From assembly GCA_026874595.1 (NCBI GenBank), contig CM049317.1, forward strand, positions 35,554,901-35,618,900: DNA of 64,000 bases, written 5' to 3'. Below, piece after piece: positions 52,389 through 63,545 of the stretch (position 1 is its first letter; each line of letters starts with the position of its first letter). The DNA is from Sipunculus nudus. Taxonomy: Eukaryota > Annelida > Sipuncula > Golfingiida > Sipunculidae. The translations under genes and the position numbers were made by a program. The notes below the pieces were generated by a model. That model did not search any database. It was not told the origin of the DNA and saw only the letters and a list, made by a program, of their open reading frames with translations.

Positions 52389-53013
52389 TTGTTAAACTGA
52401 AAAATGTAATGAAATAATGCTCTCAATGAATTGAGATCCAAGCTGCCTGACTGCATATTAAATTCTGGATATCTTGCTCACATGTGAATCTTTGGACAGT
52501 ACCAATACCAATATGATATTTGACCTTGTATTGTGATGTACATGCAGATGCATCAGTTTATTTGATTTGATGACTTGTATTTTTTGTACTTTATTGTTGT
52601 ATTTCACTACTGATGTATGTTTTTGTGTAATAAAAACATTAATCTGATAAGATTTGTATTTTTTAGCAACAGTAAGCTGCGCAGCATCAAGTTAACACAA
52701 GTAAAATAGATCACCTCATTTCCCACAAGTTATTAGGATGCAGTAGAAAAGGTAGTCATTTGACTATTCTTTGGTACAAAGTGACTACCCTGATGGGTAG
52801 TCATCATAAACTTTACTACTTCGTAGGGTAGTAAAATCAATATTTTGACTACCTGGGTAGTCAAATTAGATATATCCCAATGACTACCCTAAGGTAGTCG
52901 GTTTTACTACCTTGTACTTTCAGTGTACTGCATAAGGATATGGCTGGTTCTTTGATAGTTTGAGAAAACTCCTAAAGAACATGTCTTCTCAAAAGTCAAT
53001 AAATAATCGCTGA
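52389..53013. other. non-coding interval with a GGTAGT/ACTACC palindromic element
   Basis: The part 52750-52925 is made of GGTAGTCA, TGACTACC, GGGTAGTAAAA and TTTTACTACC in both orientations and ends CTTTCAGTGTA, so the reverse strand begins TACACTGAAAG. This resembles the 29020-29290 element in design. The rest is unremarkable. Confidence 0.5.
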
Positions 53014-54339
53014 TTGTCTGCTGATTTCTCTTTTTTACACGCTATTCAGAACTGTTGCAAACGGACAATTTTGGATGCCCAGGCGTGTAGTATACTACAA
53101 GTCTCTGATTGGTTCTCCTTGGAGGGTGCGAGGCCGGGCATATCATCCATCATTCGCGTTTCATGTAGCTTTATGCAGATGCTGCCAAGCAATTTCTCAC
53201 AAAATGTAAAGGATAAGAACAGCAGTGGTCACCCGTGGATCATTTCCAAAGACCGCAGAAAAGACTTGTGAAAAATAATAAAACTTAAAGGTATTTCATA
53301 TTGCCTATCAAAATAGAGAAGGGAATATTGCTTGATGTTACCAAAGCTTTCAGGGATAGAAAGCTTCAAACACGTGCATATAAATATTACTTGAATTCTG
53401 TCAATGAGCACGAAAATCATGTCATAGATTTTTATCAGAAACTTCCAATGTCAAAATTGGTTTGAAAATTGGCATCTCAAAGTTTTGTGATCTGAGACCC
53501 AAGTGGTGTGTGACAGCTGGGTCAAGTGGGTCACACTCAGTGTGTGTCTGTCAGATACACCAAAATGTAAAGTTGATGTTATTCACTTCAGCTTTAACAA
53601 AATACAAGTTCACTTATCAAGACTTGATGCAAGTTGTGGTGTGTGACACAACATCAGAAACCTGTATGGTTCACAGATGTGAGAAGTGTCCTGGAAAAGC
53701 AGCACTTCTTGACCACATGAACACCATCATCTCTGATGATTTTGATGATGACGATGTAATTGCTTATAAACAGTGGACACACAGACACCACCAACCTGGT
53801 AGTCAATGAACATCCTGCTGCAGAATTTCTTTCAATTCTGGCAGACAGAATTGACTCTCTCACTGTACATCATTATATATCAAAAGCACAGTCAGCTTTT
53901 CTTTCTTTGTCAAAAGAAAATCTTCCTGAAGATCAAGCCATTATTATGCTTGATTTTGCAGAAACTACTCTTTTGTTGTTCAGGATGCCACACAAGGTTT
54001 CCATTGGGATAATTCACAGGCAACCTTGCATCCCTTTGCAGTTTACTACAAACAAGGTGAACTGATCTAGAAGTTGTCCTACTGTATCATATCCAACTGT
54101 ATGAAACATGATACAGTTGCTGTGTATACTTTCCAAAAGGTCATTTTTGATCATCTCAAAGAGCAAAATCCTTCTATCACAAAAATCAAGTACTTCTCCG
54201 ATGGTGCAGCAATCCAATACAAAAATTTCAAAAACTTTGCCAACCTTCGCCATCATAGGCTGGATTTTTCCCTGGGTGCAGAATGGCATTTCTTTGCCAC
54301 CAGCCATGGCAGAAGTGCCTGCAATGGCATAGGTGGCAC

Positions 54340-56442
54340 CAGCGACGTACCTAGCCTCATTGCTGCCCAGGGCGGTCTTAGAAATTGCCGCCCCTCTAAC
54401 AAAACATTACAAACCTGGATAACATATTGAAATATATCATGTAAAATGTCCTTGTAACAGACTTGTATTTGACCACAACGTAATTATATGGATTCACTGG
54501 CAGGGAATTCTTCCGCCACATATTAAAGAGCAGATATATCTTTGCTAATTAAATTAAAAGATCACTCGAAGCTCAAACAATTATATTTCATCATGAAGTG
54601 AACAAAAAGGAATAAAACGAATAAATTATAACTATAAACTGATTACACTGCAGGATACACATATGTGTGAATTGAAACTTTCATCATTCATGTAAACACG
54701 ATTCATGATTACTTTATACTCAGCTTGGGAAAAAACTTTATTTCGTGAGTGTTATTCCATTCTCCATGTATACAAATACCTTGTCACTTTTATAATTCCA
54801 CCTCTTGTTAATACACATGACAGCAGGTACACCTAATAGAGCTATTGAGATATGCATGGTAATGCTGCATGCAAGGCACTTTAGTCTTTACTAAAAAAGG
54901 ATAATTCATGAGTTAAGCCTTTATGTAGGCAGGGCATATTTAATATTTTCACATAAAAAAATCCAATGTTTAGACAAACTGACTTTGTTTAATAAAAAAA
55001 ATCTCCAAGTTAAAGCATACTTTATTTCAAGGCTACATCAAAATCATTTAATTATAGTGATTATGCACTTTGCGAGGTTTTATTTATTAACTTATGACTA
55101 TTTGTTATTCAATAAAGTATTTAAATAAATTTCAAGTAATGATATAATTTAAATATATATTATAATTTAATTTTAAATGATTCTCACAATATACAACAAT
55201 TGTCTGTAGGGAGTGGATAATTAAACTGTTAATAACAGAATTAACAGTACAGGTTAATATATCTTTAACTTAAATTTTGAACTCTAAAGATCATGCTGGC
55301 CATATTGGTTAATCAAAAGACACAGGCATTTATAGGTATAGTACTCATTATATACATGATAGTGTAAACGTCTGTATTTTAACAAGACTGATGTTAGACT
55401 ATAAAGAATCGTGGAAAAAGGGCATTTCAGGTTGTTTCAGGCTGTTTAAATATCCTGGAATTTCGGGAATCCAAGGGTTCAAGAATGGAAATTCTTAATA
55501 CTTTCCAAGGAAAGAGCTACACAATTCGTCAAAATATTTTTGCACAATGTGTATGACAGACACCCCACCCCCACCACCGGGGGCCATTGGTCTTCTGGCA
55601 GGGTTTTTCCTATCAGGTGCTGCTAGGGATTTCTGTAAATGACGACCGCCCTGAAATGCAGGCTTTTTGCATGATTGGTCAGTTTATCAATGGCGTTCTG
55701 ACATTACAAGACCACAGATCTTAACAAAGAATAACTACAGATATGTATTTCTTTTTTGCGTATAGCTTGCCTCTATAGAGATTGTCCGCAAATAATTTGG
55801 TAGGTTCCATTGTGCAGTTTACAATCCCTTGAACACTTGAACATGGGACAAAAAGGTCAAATTTGTACTTTTTGAGAACTCCTTATGCCACTGATTATAC
55901 TAAATCCCAGAAATGCCGCCCCAAAAAATGTACAAAACATTCTCTAATCATTTGGTAGGTTCCATTGTCCAGTTTATAATCCCTGGAATACTTGAATATG
56001 GAACAAAAAAGGCCAAATTTGTACTTGTTTAGAACTCCTTATGCCACTGATTATACTAAATCCCAGAAATGCCGCCCATAAAAAAATGTACAAAACATTT
56101 TCTAATGATTTAGTAGGTTCAATTGTCAAGTTTATAATCCCTGGAATACTTGAACATAGGACAAAAAGGCCAAATTTGTACATTTTGAGAACTCCTTGTG
56201 CCACTGATTATACTAAATCCCTGAAATGCCGCCCTAAAAAATGTACAAATCGTTCGCTAATCATTTGGTAGGTTCCATTGTCCAGTTTATAATCCCTGGA
56301 ATACTTGAACATGGGACAAAAACGACAAATTTGTATTTTTTGAGGAATTCCTTTGGCCACTCATTATACTTATTCCTCGAAATGCCACCCCCCAAAATGA
56401 GCCGCTCGGGGCAGGCCGCCCCTGCCGCCCCCCCTTAGGTAG
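54340..56442. mobile_element. hAT-like non-autonomous element, 8-bp TSD
   Basis: The left end is CAGCGACGTACCTAGCC. The right end reads CCCCCTTAGGTAG, whose reverse complement CTACCTAAGG matches the left end but lacks its outermost bases. GGTGGCAC flanks it at 54332-54339 and 56443-56450. Removing the element and one repeat restores GIGGT-TIKR in frame in the host pseudogene. The CAG start and 8-bp duplication fit hAT. The interior is AT-rich with a ~156-bp tandem repeat at the right; no transposase. Confidence 0.85.
55790..56400. repeat. ~156-bp tandem repeat, four copies, inside the hAT-like element
   Basis: TTTGGTAGGTTCCATTGT or variants at about 55796, 55951, 56107 and 56264, each followed by TTTATAATCCCTGGAATACTTGAA-type and AATGCCGCCC words. 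Short frames here repeat with the unit. Confidence 0.88.
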
Positions 56443-56921
56443 GGTGGCACTATCAAAAGAACTGCTGCCTGTGCAAGTCTGCAAAGACCAGTTGACAATC
56501 AGATTCTAACTCCTAATTAAGGCACTTTTTGACTTTTGCACACATAGCATTACAGGTATTCAATATTTCTTTGTAAACAGGGAGGAGGTTGAAGCTTGTG
56601 GTGAGGTACTGAAATCTCGATTTGAAAAAGCAAGCAAAATTACTGGTACAAGATTTTCACTGCTTTATATCGGGTCAGGAACCCAAAGATCCACTCCAAA
56701 CAAGCAGGGTTTCAGTCAGTGCAGCAACTCCCCTGAAAGACCAATCCAACATCAGGCTTGAAGACCTGCAAACAGGTAATTATGTGGCATGTCTATATGA
56801 CAGTTTCTGGGGGGTTGGGATGATAACTGACACAAATGATGAACATGGGGATGCTCTTGTAAAGTTCATGCATCCCCATGGCCCTAGCTCGACATTCAAT
56901 GGCCAAGTAGAGCTGACCTGT

Positions 56922-57216
56922 GCTGGGTCCCATGCTCAAATATTTTGTGCAAAAGAGGTGCTCCAGATGTCACTGTAATGGGAAGGACATATTCTTTAAA
57001 TAAAGAAACACTAGATAAATAGCTATTTCTTGTAAATGATGAATTTAAGTTTTGTATCATTTGCTGACCTCTGCTGGGTCCCATGCTCAAATATTTTGTA
57101 CAAAATAGGTGCTCCAGATGTCACTGTATTGGGAAGGACATATTCTTTAAATAAAGAAACACTTGATAAAATAGCTATTTCTTGTAAATGATGAATTTAA
57201 GTTTTGTATCATTTGC
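56922..57216. repeat. ~142-153-bp tandem duplication at the 3' end of the pseudogene
   Basis: 56922-57063 and 57064-57216 share GCTGGGTCCCATGCTCAAAT, GGTGCTCCAGATGTCACTGT, TTCTTTAAATAAAGAAACAC and GATGAATTTAAGTTTTGTAT. The duplication includes the last codons and the stop. Confidence 0.9.
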
Positions 57217-57352
57217 AGGTGCTTGTTAGGTTGCAATCCCAAACCTTATCTGAATGTATGTACAATAAAAAGCTACACCTGGTTTGGCATGACTCCTAAT
57301 GAAGATGTAAACTAAACACAAAATGATGGAAAATGTGGAAATCATTTCATTT

Positions 57353-57690
57353 ACAAACTGTGCATAAGTTTTTTATCATTAAAAAAAATATAAACAAAAA
57401 AAATTCACTGGCCACGCCAAGGCTTCAGGGTTAATAGATGTTTCCTCAAAACAACTAGCCAAATTATTTAGATTGTAATTATAAGTTTTGAATGGTTTGT
57501 TTTACTTGAATTACAGACCACAAACTGTGCATAAGTTTGTTTGTCCTAAAAAACAAATATATTAACAAAAATATATTTGCTGGCACGCCAATTGGCTAAG
57601 TGGTTAATAGATGTTTCCCTAAATCAATTAGATTATTTAGATTGTAATTATATATGTTTTGAATGGTTTATCTTACTTGAATTACTGACC
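57353..57690. repeat. ~168-bp tandem duplication, diverged
   Basis: Copies start at 57353 and 57521 with ACAAACTGTGCATAAGTTTG/T. They share GTTAATAGATGTTTCC, ATTATTTAGATTGTAATTAT and TACTTGAATTAC.GACC. Confidence 0.85.
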
Positions 57691-59090
57691 ATGTTGTCCA
57701 TGCTATAAAAAGAATGAAGTAATGGTGTTATAAAGGTTTCTTTAACTCTTCAATGAAAAGCACACATCATTTCTTAAGTTACAACAATGTGATTTTCCTC
57801 ATTTTTGACCAGATATTACTATATGAAGGGGGAGGAACACCATTATGATATTTTGCATTTCAATATACTGTCTATTCAATCATAAGCTTATATTTAAGAT
57901 AAAGGTTTGGCCACATCTTGAAAATTAAGGTAAAAAATTGTAAAAAATTAAAAAAAGGCTGTGGACTTGATGAAAAACTTGACCACTGAACAATGATGTT
58001 TGTTGAAGACACCAGGGGATGAGAAAAAAAAACTTGATAAGGTATGTGTTAAATTTGAAGCCCATTTTATATACATAAGAAGAATGAAATCTATGAAAGC
58101 ACATATTTAAGTCAAGTGTTCAGAGACATGACTGTGTGTTTCTGCATCCTATTTGCCACGTCGCCAAAGGCTAATTAAAATTGTGTGTGGAAAAAATTTG
58201 CTCACCAACATTAGCCACAATGGCAAAAAATCACTTTTCCTGCTTCCATTATATCTGATGACTGCTCAGTGAAAGGCTGAACATAAAACAATACCCTGCC
58301 TTCACACTGGCAAATCTTTATTTCATGGATGATTTTGTCATATACTTAAATAACTTCTTATTTCATGGATGATTTTGTCATATACTTAAATAACTTCTTA
58401 AAAGACCATTTTTTAAGACTAAAATTTGAAGTTAAATCTGAAATGGTCACTAAATTTCGTTCTGTTTGCAGTGCTGATATACAAGTAGCCATGATAAGTG
58501 ACTCTGTGATGTTTTACAATTTTTCTCTGAAGCTCACGTTGATTTGTCAGTTTGACATTGGTGAGCCGTATAGCTGTATTTACGGGTGCAGTTCAAATCT
58601 TTTATATCATGGTTTCTGGGTCTTCATCTGAAATTCTGGTAAAAGCCTCTGTGATTTTTTTCTGTCTTTCAAGAATTTGTTCTTGGGATTTGAATGGGAG
58701 TAATAAACAAAACTTTCCTTTCAGAAAATCTATGATACATTGGAAGTTATCAAAGTTGACTAGGATTTGTAGGTAATTGGCTGCTAAAAGTACATCCCTA
58801 ATCAGCATGGTTAGTTGGTGTAGTGTATTTACGGTGAGCTCCATTATTTATGGTAACTGCATGCACTATTTTGTATGGTGTCCTGATACCCAAAGTCATG
58901 GGTCACTGGGCACTTGCGATGAATATTAAAGTATAATTCTGTTGATGCAGGATGTCTATGGATTGGTTGCTGAGGATGGGATTGTTTAGTCGCAGATGTA
59001 TCTTTTTGGACTGATTTTTATTATGGACTTTGCAGGCGGGTTTGTTCCTTAACAAAATGTTATGTCAGTGCGGTGACACCAGAGTGCACA
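57691..59090. other. non-coding interval with a small tandem duplication at 58319-58400
   Basis: TTTCATGGATGATTTTGTCA followed by TATACTTAAATAACTTCTTA occurs twice in a row (58321 and 58361). Otherwise I see nothing I can name; the frame at 58365-58631 has no recognised similarity. Confidence 0.6.
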
Positions 59091-59091
59091 A

Positions 59092-59610
59092 CATGATGGC
59101 GGCTGTTTACATCAGCAGACTTGACCCATTTGACGGCAATACGGAGAATTTGGATACTTGTGTCAAGCATGCTGAACTGTTCATGAGTGTTAAAGCCATC
59201 AACCAAGATAAAAAGGTACCTATTTTAATCAGTTCTATTGGCTCAAAGACTTAAGATTTACTATGTAACTTTTTGGCTCCCAAAGTACGTGCAACACAGA
59301 CATGGGAGACTGTTCCAGAAACATATAGCCCCATTGCCACTGGTGATTGTAGAATGTTTCCGTTTCCACAAGAGAGACCAAAAAGAAGGCAAAATGTCAT
59401 TGTTTTTAAGCACTGAACTGAAACTTCTGTCAAGTTATTGTAACTTTGACAATCTTAATAATGCACTGAGAGAAAGATTAGTTTGTGGTTTGTAAATATC
59501 TAATGAGAACAATCAAAAGAAGTTTTTCAAACTTATGTTTGATTGTGCAGTGGAGATCACTGTTGCCATGGAAACAGTATCTCAAGATGCAGTTGAGCTT
59601 CAAGTACATA
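59092..59610 (+). pseudogene. Ty3/gypsy gag remnant 1
   Basis: AVYISRLDPFDGNTENLDTC and DKKVPILISSIGSKT, then, with stops and shifts, NALRERLVCGL and ITVAMETVSQDAVELQ. The order follows invertebrate Ty3/gypsy gag (compare VPVLLSVIGSKTYNLLRSL in the intact-looking element at 21024). No zinc knuckle remains. Confidence 0.7.
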
Positions 59611-60094
59611 CTAAAAGTCCACAGACAGAATACAGATGGCGCCACATGCAAAGCGAAGTAAGAAGCTCATATATAAGACTGTCATTTACCACAAGATATA
59701 GAGTGCAGAGTGGAGTTAATCCATCTTTAAGTATACAGTATAACTGGTTTACCTATAAAGACAACGGCCACAATATTCTATTGTCATGTTAACATTCGAT
59801 ATATTTTGCAGTTTCTGGAAGTCTTAAGCCATGTGTAGTCCGAAGTAAGGTTCCTGAATAGAAGCTTGTAGTGTCCACTTCAGTCTTGTGTTTTATTAGC
59901 CATAATATTTGGACTGTTAGTTATGAAATGAAGGCCAGGCCACCACATAAAATGGCGATGAAGTGAAGCGGTCTACATGGACAGTTTTTGTATGTTCCTT
60001 CCCGCCTATCACCGACTGTTTTTAAGGCAAGTACAAACTTTTTGATTCTCGCAAACTGACGAACCTCCAAGTTGGTTCTGTATCTCCTTTTGAT

Positions 60095-60290
60095 CACTCC
60101 AGCCAGTCATGGGAGGATTATGCAGAAATTTTGTCACAGTTTTGTTTATGCAAATTTCATTACTGACTCTGAAAAAAAGACGGCGATACTGCTTTCTTTT
60201 GTAGGGGCAAAGACATATGCTTTGATTAAAAATTTGTGCCAGCCCTGTTCCCCAGCTTCAAAAACTTACTCTCGGAGCTGGTTCACCTTG
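60095..60290 (+). pseudogene. Ty3/gypsy gag remnant 2
   Basis: YAEILSQFC and, after a shift, KKTAILLSFVGAKTYALIKN then LCQPCSPASKTYS. It parallels the AILLS.IG.KTY.L...L..P..P..K.Y pattern of gag, but from a different subfamily than remnant 1. Confidence 0.65.
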
Positions 60291-60609
60291 TAAAACATCA
60301 TTTCATTACAAAATGCAGCCCCTGAGGATCATCAAACAGGGATCCAGAATCACCATGCTTGCTATCTGCAGCATGTTCAGTTTTGTGGACATACAGAAGT
60401 TCTGTGCTCCGTCCACCAGCCTGGACATGCTCAGTTCATGAAGTCAGAAAAGTTGAGCCTGGAAAAATTTTTCTTCCAGTACGAATGGTTGATTCATATG
60501 ACAAAATCAACGCCACCTCCCTTTCTCAATGTAGGCATTTAATTTCGGCATCCGGAATAAAAATACTCTGGGTGATAATGAGCAAGAATTCCAGGCCAAC
60601 TACCTGAAT

Positions 60610-61461
60610 TGATATCTTAGGACCCCTCCCTTTTACATACCGCGGAAATGCCAACATCCTACTGGTGGCTGATTACTTCCCTCGGCAGGTGGAAGCCTAC
60701 CCGCTTCCTGACCAAACAGCAGAGACCACAGTTAACACCTTAGTATTTCAATTTTGTTATGGAATGCCCCTGGAAAAACATACGGATCAAGGTCGAAATT
60801 TTGAAAGTGAGCATTCCAAAGAGCTGTGTAAAATGCTAGAAATCAAGAAGACACGTATTACCCCGTACCATCCTGCATCAAACCGGCTGGTAGAAAGATT
60901 TAATAGGACCTTGGCAAAGATGATGGAATGCTATATTGATGCGGACCAGAAGGAATGGGATGTCTATCTGTCCTTGCTGAGAGCTGCATATCATAGCACA
61001 CTTCACCATGCCACAGGATAAAAGTCAAATTTTACTACGCTAGGAGGGGAAGTTGTTCTACCAGTCAAACTGATGTTTCCTAAACCCAGCAATGATGGTG
61101 TGACTACTAATGAATATGTGGACAATCTCAAGGAGAAGTTTGCTGACAGTTATCATAGGGCTAGAATTAACATTAAAGATGCTGCAAGTACTGTGAAGAA
61201 GAATGACAAAAGAGTGATTGAACACATGTATGAACCAGGTGACTTGTTCTACAAACGCAATTCGCAAGGAAAGAAACATGATGCCCATTGGTTAGGACCA
61301 TTTAGTGCTGACATCTTTAGGGAATACTTTGTAAAAAATTACTGATAAGAAGAAGGCCCAAGTTATCCATCATGTTCACCTCACGGCATATGATGCATCA
61401 TTTGTTGCTTCCTGGGCAAAACAGCTAAAGAATAAAATATGTGAAATGACTCAGAAGGTTT
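60610..61461 (+). pseudogene. Ty3/gypsy integrase remnant
   Basis: ILGPLPFTYRGNANILLVAD holds the first catalytic region (VADYFPRQVEAYPLPD). KHTDQGRNFESEHSKELCKM holds the second Asp, and PYHPASNRLVERFNRTLAKM the Glu. The frame stops at 61019-61021 and, in another frame, continues VVLPVKLMFPKPSNDGVTTN, IEHMYEPGDLFYKRNSQGKK and HDAHWLGPF, the integrase C-terminal region, then to a stop near 61461. RT and RNase H are missing between gag and integrase. Confidence 0.82.
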
Positions 61462-62449
61462 AGCCCACCTTAATTAACTAATCTGAGCGCTGTATTCCCT
61501 TTTGCTTGTCTATTGGTTGCTCTGTTCTCCTGACCAAGGTAAGAAGTATTTATAGTAGAAGCAAGGTCACTAAGAATGCCAGCGATTTATTGAGGGAGCA
61601 GATCATAGTAAACAATATATTGACACTCAAGTGACAGTTTGTTATGACGAGTCGTCAGGGGTTATTATTAGCTTAAAGTCATATTAACATGTTTTAATAC
61701 TACTTAAAAGATGAAATAGAGTCAATATTATAACTATCCTGCGGGATACATCATAAAGGCTTGTTAGTACAAGTGATGAACTCTAATGTTTAAAAGTTGT
61801 CATCGGATCCCCATGTGAGGCCGTGGGCGGTAATACCGGGTGTAGTCTATCTGAGCATTCTTATTATATAACTTACCTGATTTTTGGATGTCAGGTCAGA
61901 AAACCTATGTAATTTCTTTATAATTAATCTATTTTTGTAAGATGTCATCATTCATAGTAGTCATTTATTTAGAGTTTATCCTCAAGTGTTCCATGTCAAC
62001 AAACTAAGTCAGCTGACTATTTTTTGAGGAGTTATACCAAAGCACGGATGTCAAAGCTCAGGTGCTGCAGTCCTGTATACTGGTTTAATGAAGTTATCTC
62101 TTTGACATAATAAGCATCGTAACATCATTGTCATCATAGTTGTTGGCATTTATTGGTGCAGAAAGGATAAAATATAGAGATAGCAGATGACATGTATGAC
62201 TATGATAAGGCTATGGCACATGAAAAATATGCCGATCTGTATGACAACGCATATCCCAACTTGCACAAAGTATATTCAAGGGTGTATATGCTTGCTTGAT
62301 ATTTTGACCTGGGCCTTGCTTTGAATGACAGATTCCTCGAGGGGGGGGGTGGAGTGTGACTTATGGCAAGAGTCTGGCAGGTGTTACATTGGTCCGAAGC
62401 TGAGCACATAAGTGCTTTTTTTATCACATAATTAAAGGTTATTAAACTC
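61462..62449. other. non-coding interval
   Basis: No gene recognised. A segment at 62377-62450 (GGCAGGTGTTACATTGGTCC, AAGCTGAGCACAT.AGTGCTT) repeats at 63547-63620, on the other side of the SWIM/YqaJ pseudogene. A G-run lies at 62341. Confidence 0.5.
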
Positions 62450-62458
62450 TGGTAGCTA

Positions 62459-63545
62459 GTCCAGCTTTATTAGCTTTTTGTGCGGGCACAGAGAGCTAAT
62501 GGGACACAAATCAGAGGCAACTACTGGGCTGAAATGAGGAAGGCATTGGCTTATGACGTTGACTTTATGTCGGATGCCCATGGTAACATGTGCCAAGCAC
62601 TGTGAATGTGCTGCAGGAATGGGGCTGTGTGCCCACTGCAAACATATAATTTGCTTGTAATTTTGTGTGGTATAGTTCTTTGTATCTGGCAACTTAGAAG
62701 TTGAGCAAACATGTACTGACAGACTGCAGTCATTTCACAAGACAAAGAGATTCACTGGTTCACCTAACAAAAATGGAGGACCATGTTTTTGGCAGGATTT
62801 CTGAACAGGGAGGCAAAAATTTGGCCATTGAAAATGAAATACTTTATGATCCAAGGCTTCCTGAAGATAGATAAAATTCTGAGTTCACTGACCATTTCAA
62901 AAACCAGCCAATAGCACTTTCCTCTAAAGATAATATATAACTTGACAAAAATGGGATGCTTGCAATGGATTGAACCAGCGAACCCCTTTTGCCCTGTCTC
63001 CTGATCACAATTATTTTGCTGAAGCTGACCCAAAACTCCCTCCTTAGGTACATCAAGGTCACCACCATCACCCAGGACCAATGTCAGGAACTGGAGGAAA
63101 AAACAATAATGGGGTCAGTCTAACGGTGGCATGTGGAAAGAGGAGAGGCTGCACAGGGTGCAGTCCTCTAAATCTGTTAGGATCTGTAAGGCCACAGATA
63201 GGACTGATATGGAGTCTCTAGCCACGAACTTGACATACTACCAAGGTCAGTCAAGGCTATAAGACATGGCTGTACATATGAAAGTGTTGCCTTTGTGAAT
63301 ATCAGAAACTGGCAATACAGTTCATAAATGTGGTTTGTTTTTCAGACCAGAGCAACCTCATCTGGGCAGCTCCCCAGATGGTATAGTAGATGAGAACACC
63401 CTCATTGAAGTCATACGTCTATGCACAGCAAGGGACAAACCCATCACCCCTGACACTGTCAGTTTTCTAGCAGAGACGGATAACTGACCAGAGCTTTGTC
63501 CTGACCATCCATATTTTTATCAGGTCCAAAGCCAAATGACTGTGG
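62459..63545 (+). pseudogene. SWIM zinc finger plus YqaJ-like exonuclease protein, frameshifted
   Basis: Pieces in order: NYWAEMRKALAYDVDFMSDA; a CxC..CxH zinc box CECAAGMGLCAHCKHI (about 62600-62650), the SWIM pattern; EQTCTDRLQSFHKTKRFTGS; ITQDQCQELEEKT; MWKEERLHRVQSSKSVRICK; RHGCTYESVAF; HKCGLFFRPEQPHLGSSPDG with the nuclease GSSPDG loop, then TLIEVIRL; and HPYFYQVQSQMTV. This order is that of a large invertebrate family of SWIM-YqaJ proteins. YqaJ is a PD-(D/E)xK-type exonuclease fold. Here the motif continues EVIRL where active members have E-x-K, so the Lys is missing. Stops at 63485 and several shifts confirm decay. Confidence 0.78.

Larger units (their letters stand above)
53014..56978 (+). 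pseudogene. broken transposase-like protein of a widespread uncharacterised family
   Basis: Pieces in order: VKIGLKIGISKFCDLRPKW and SHSVCVCQIHQNVKLML (53462 on); VVCDTTSETCMVHRCEKCPG; DDDDVIAYKQW; after a shift HPAAEFLSILADRIDSLTVH and IIMLDFAE; after another ATQGFHWDNSQATLHPF; KYFSDGAAIQYKNFKNF and LGAEWHFFATSHGRSACNG; then, beyond the inserted element, TIKRTAACASLQRPVDNQIL; and FMHPHGPSSTFNGQ near the end. From memory this is a protein repeated hundreds of times in cnidarian, echinoderm and mollusc genomes. The spaced Asp, Asp and Glu suggest an RNase H-like transposase, but that is inference. At least four frameshifts plus the insertion make it dead. The first 450 bases are the least certain. 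Confidence 0.72.
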
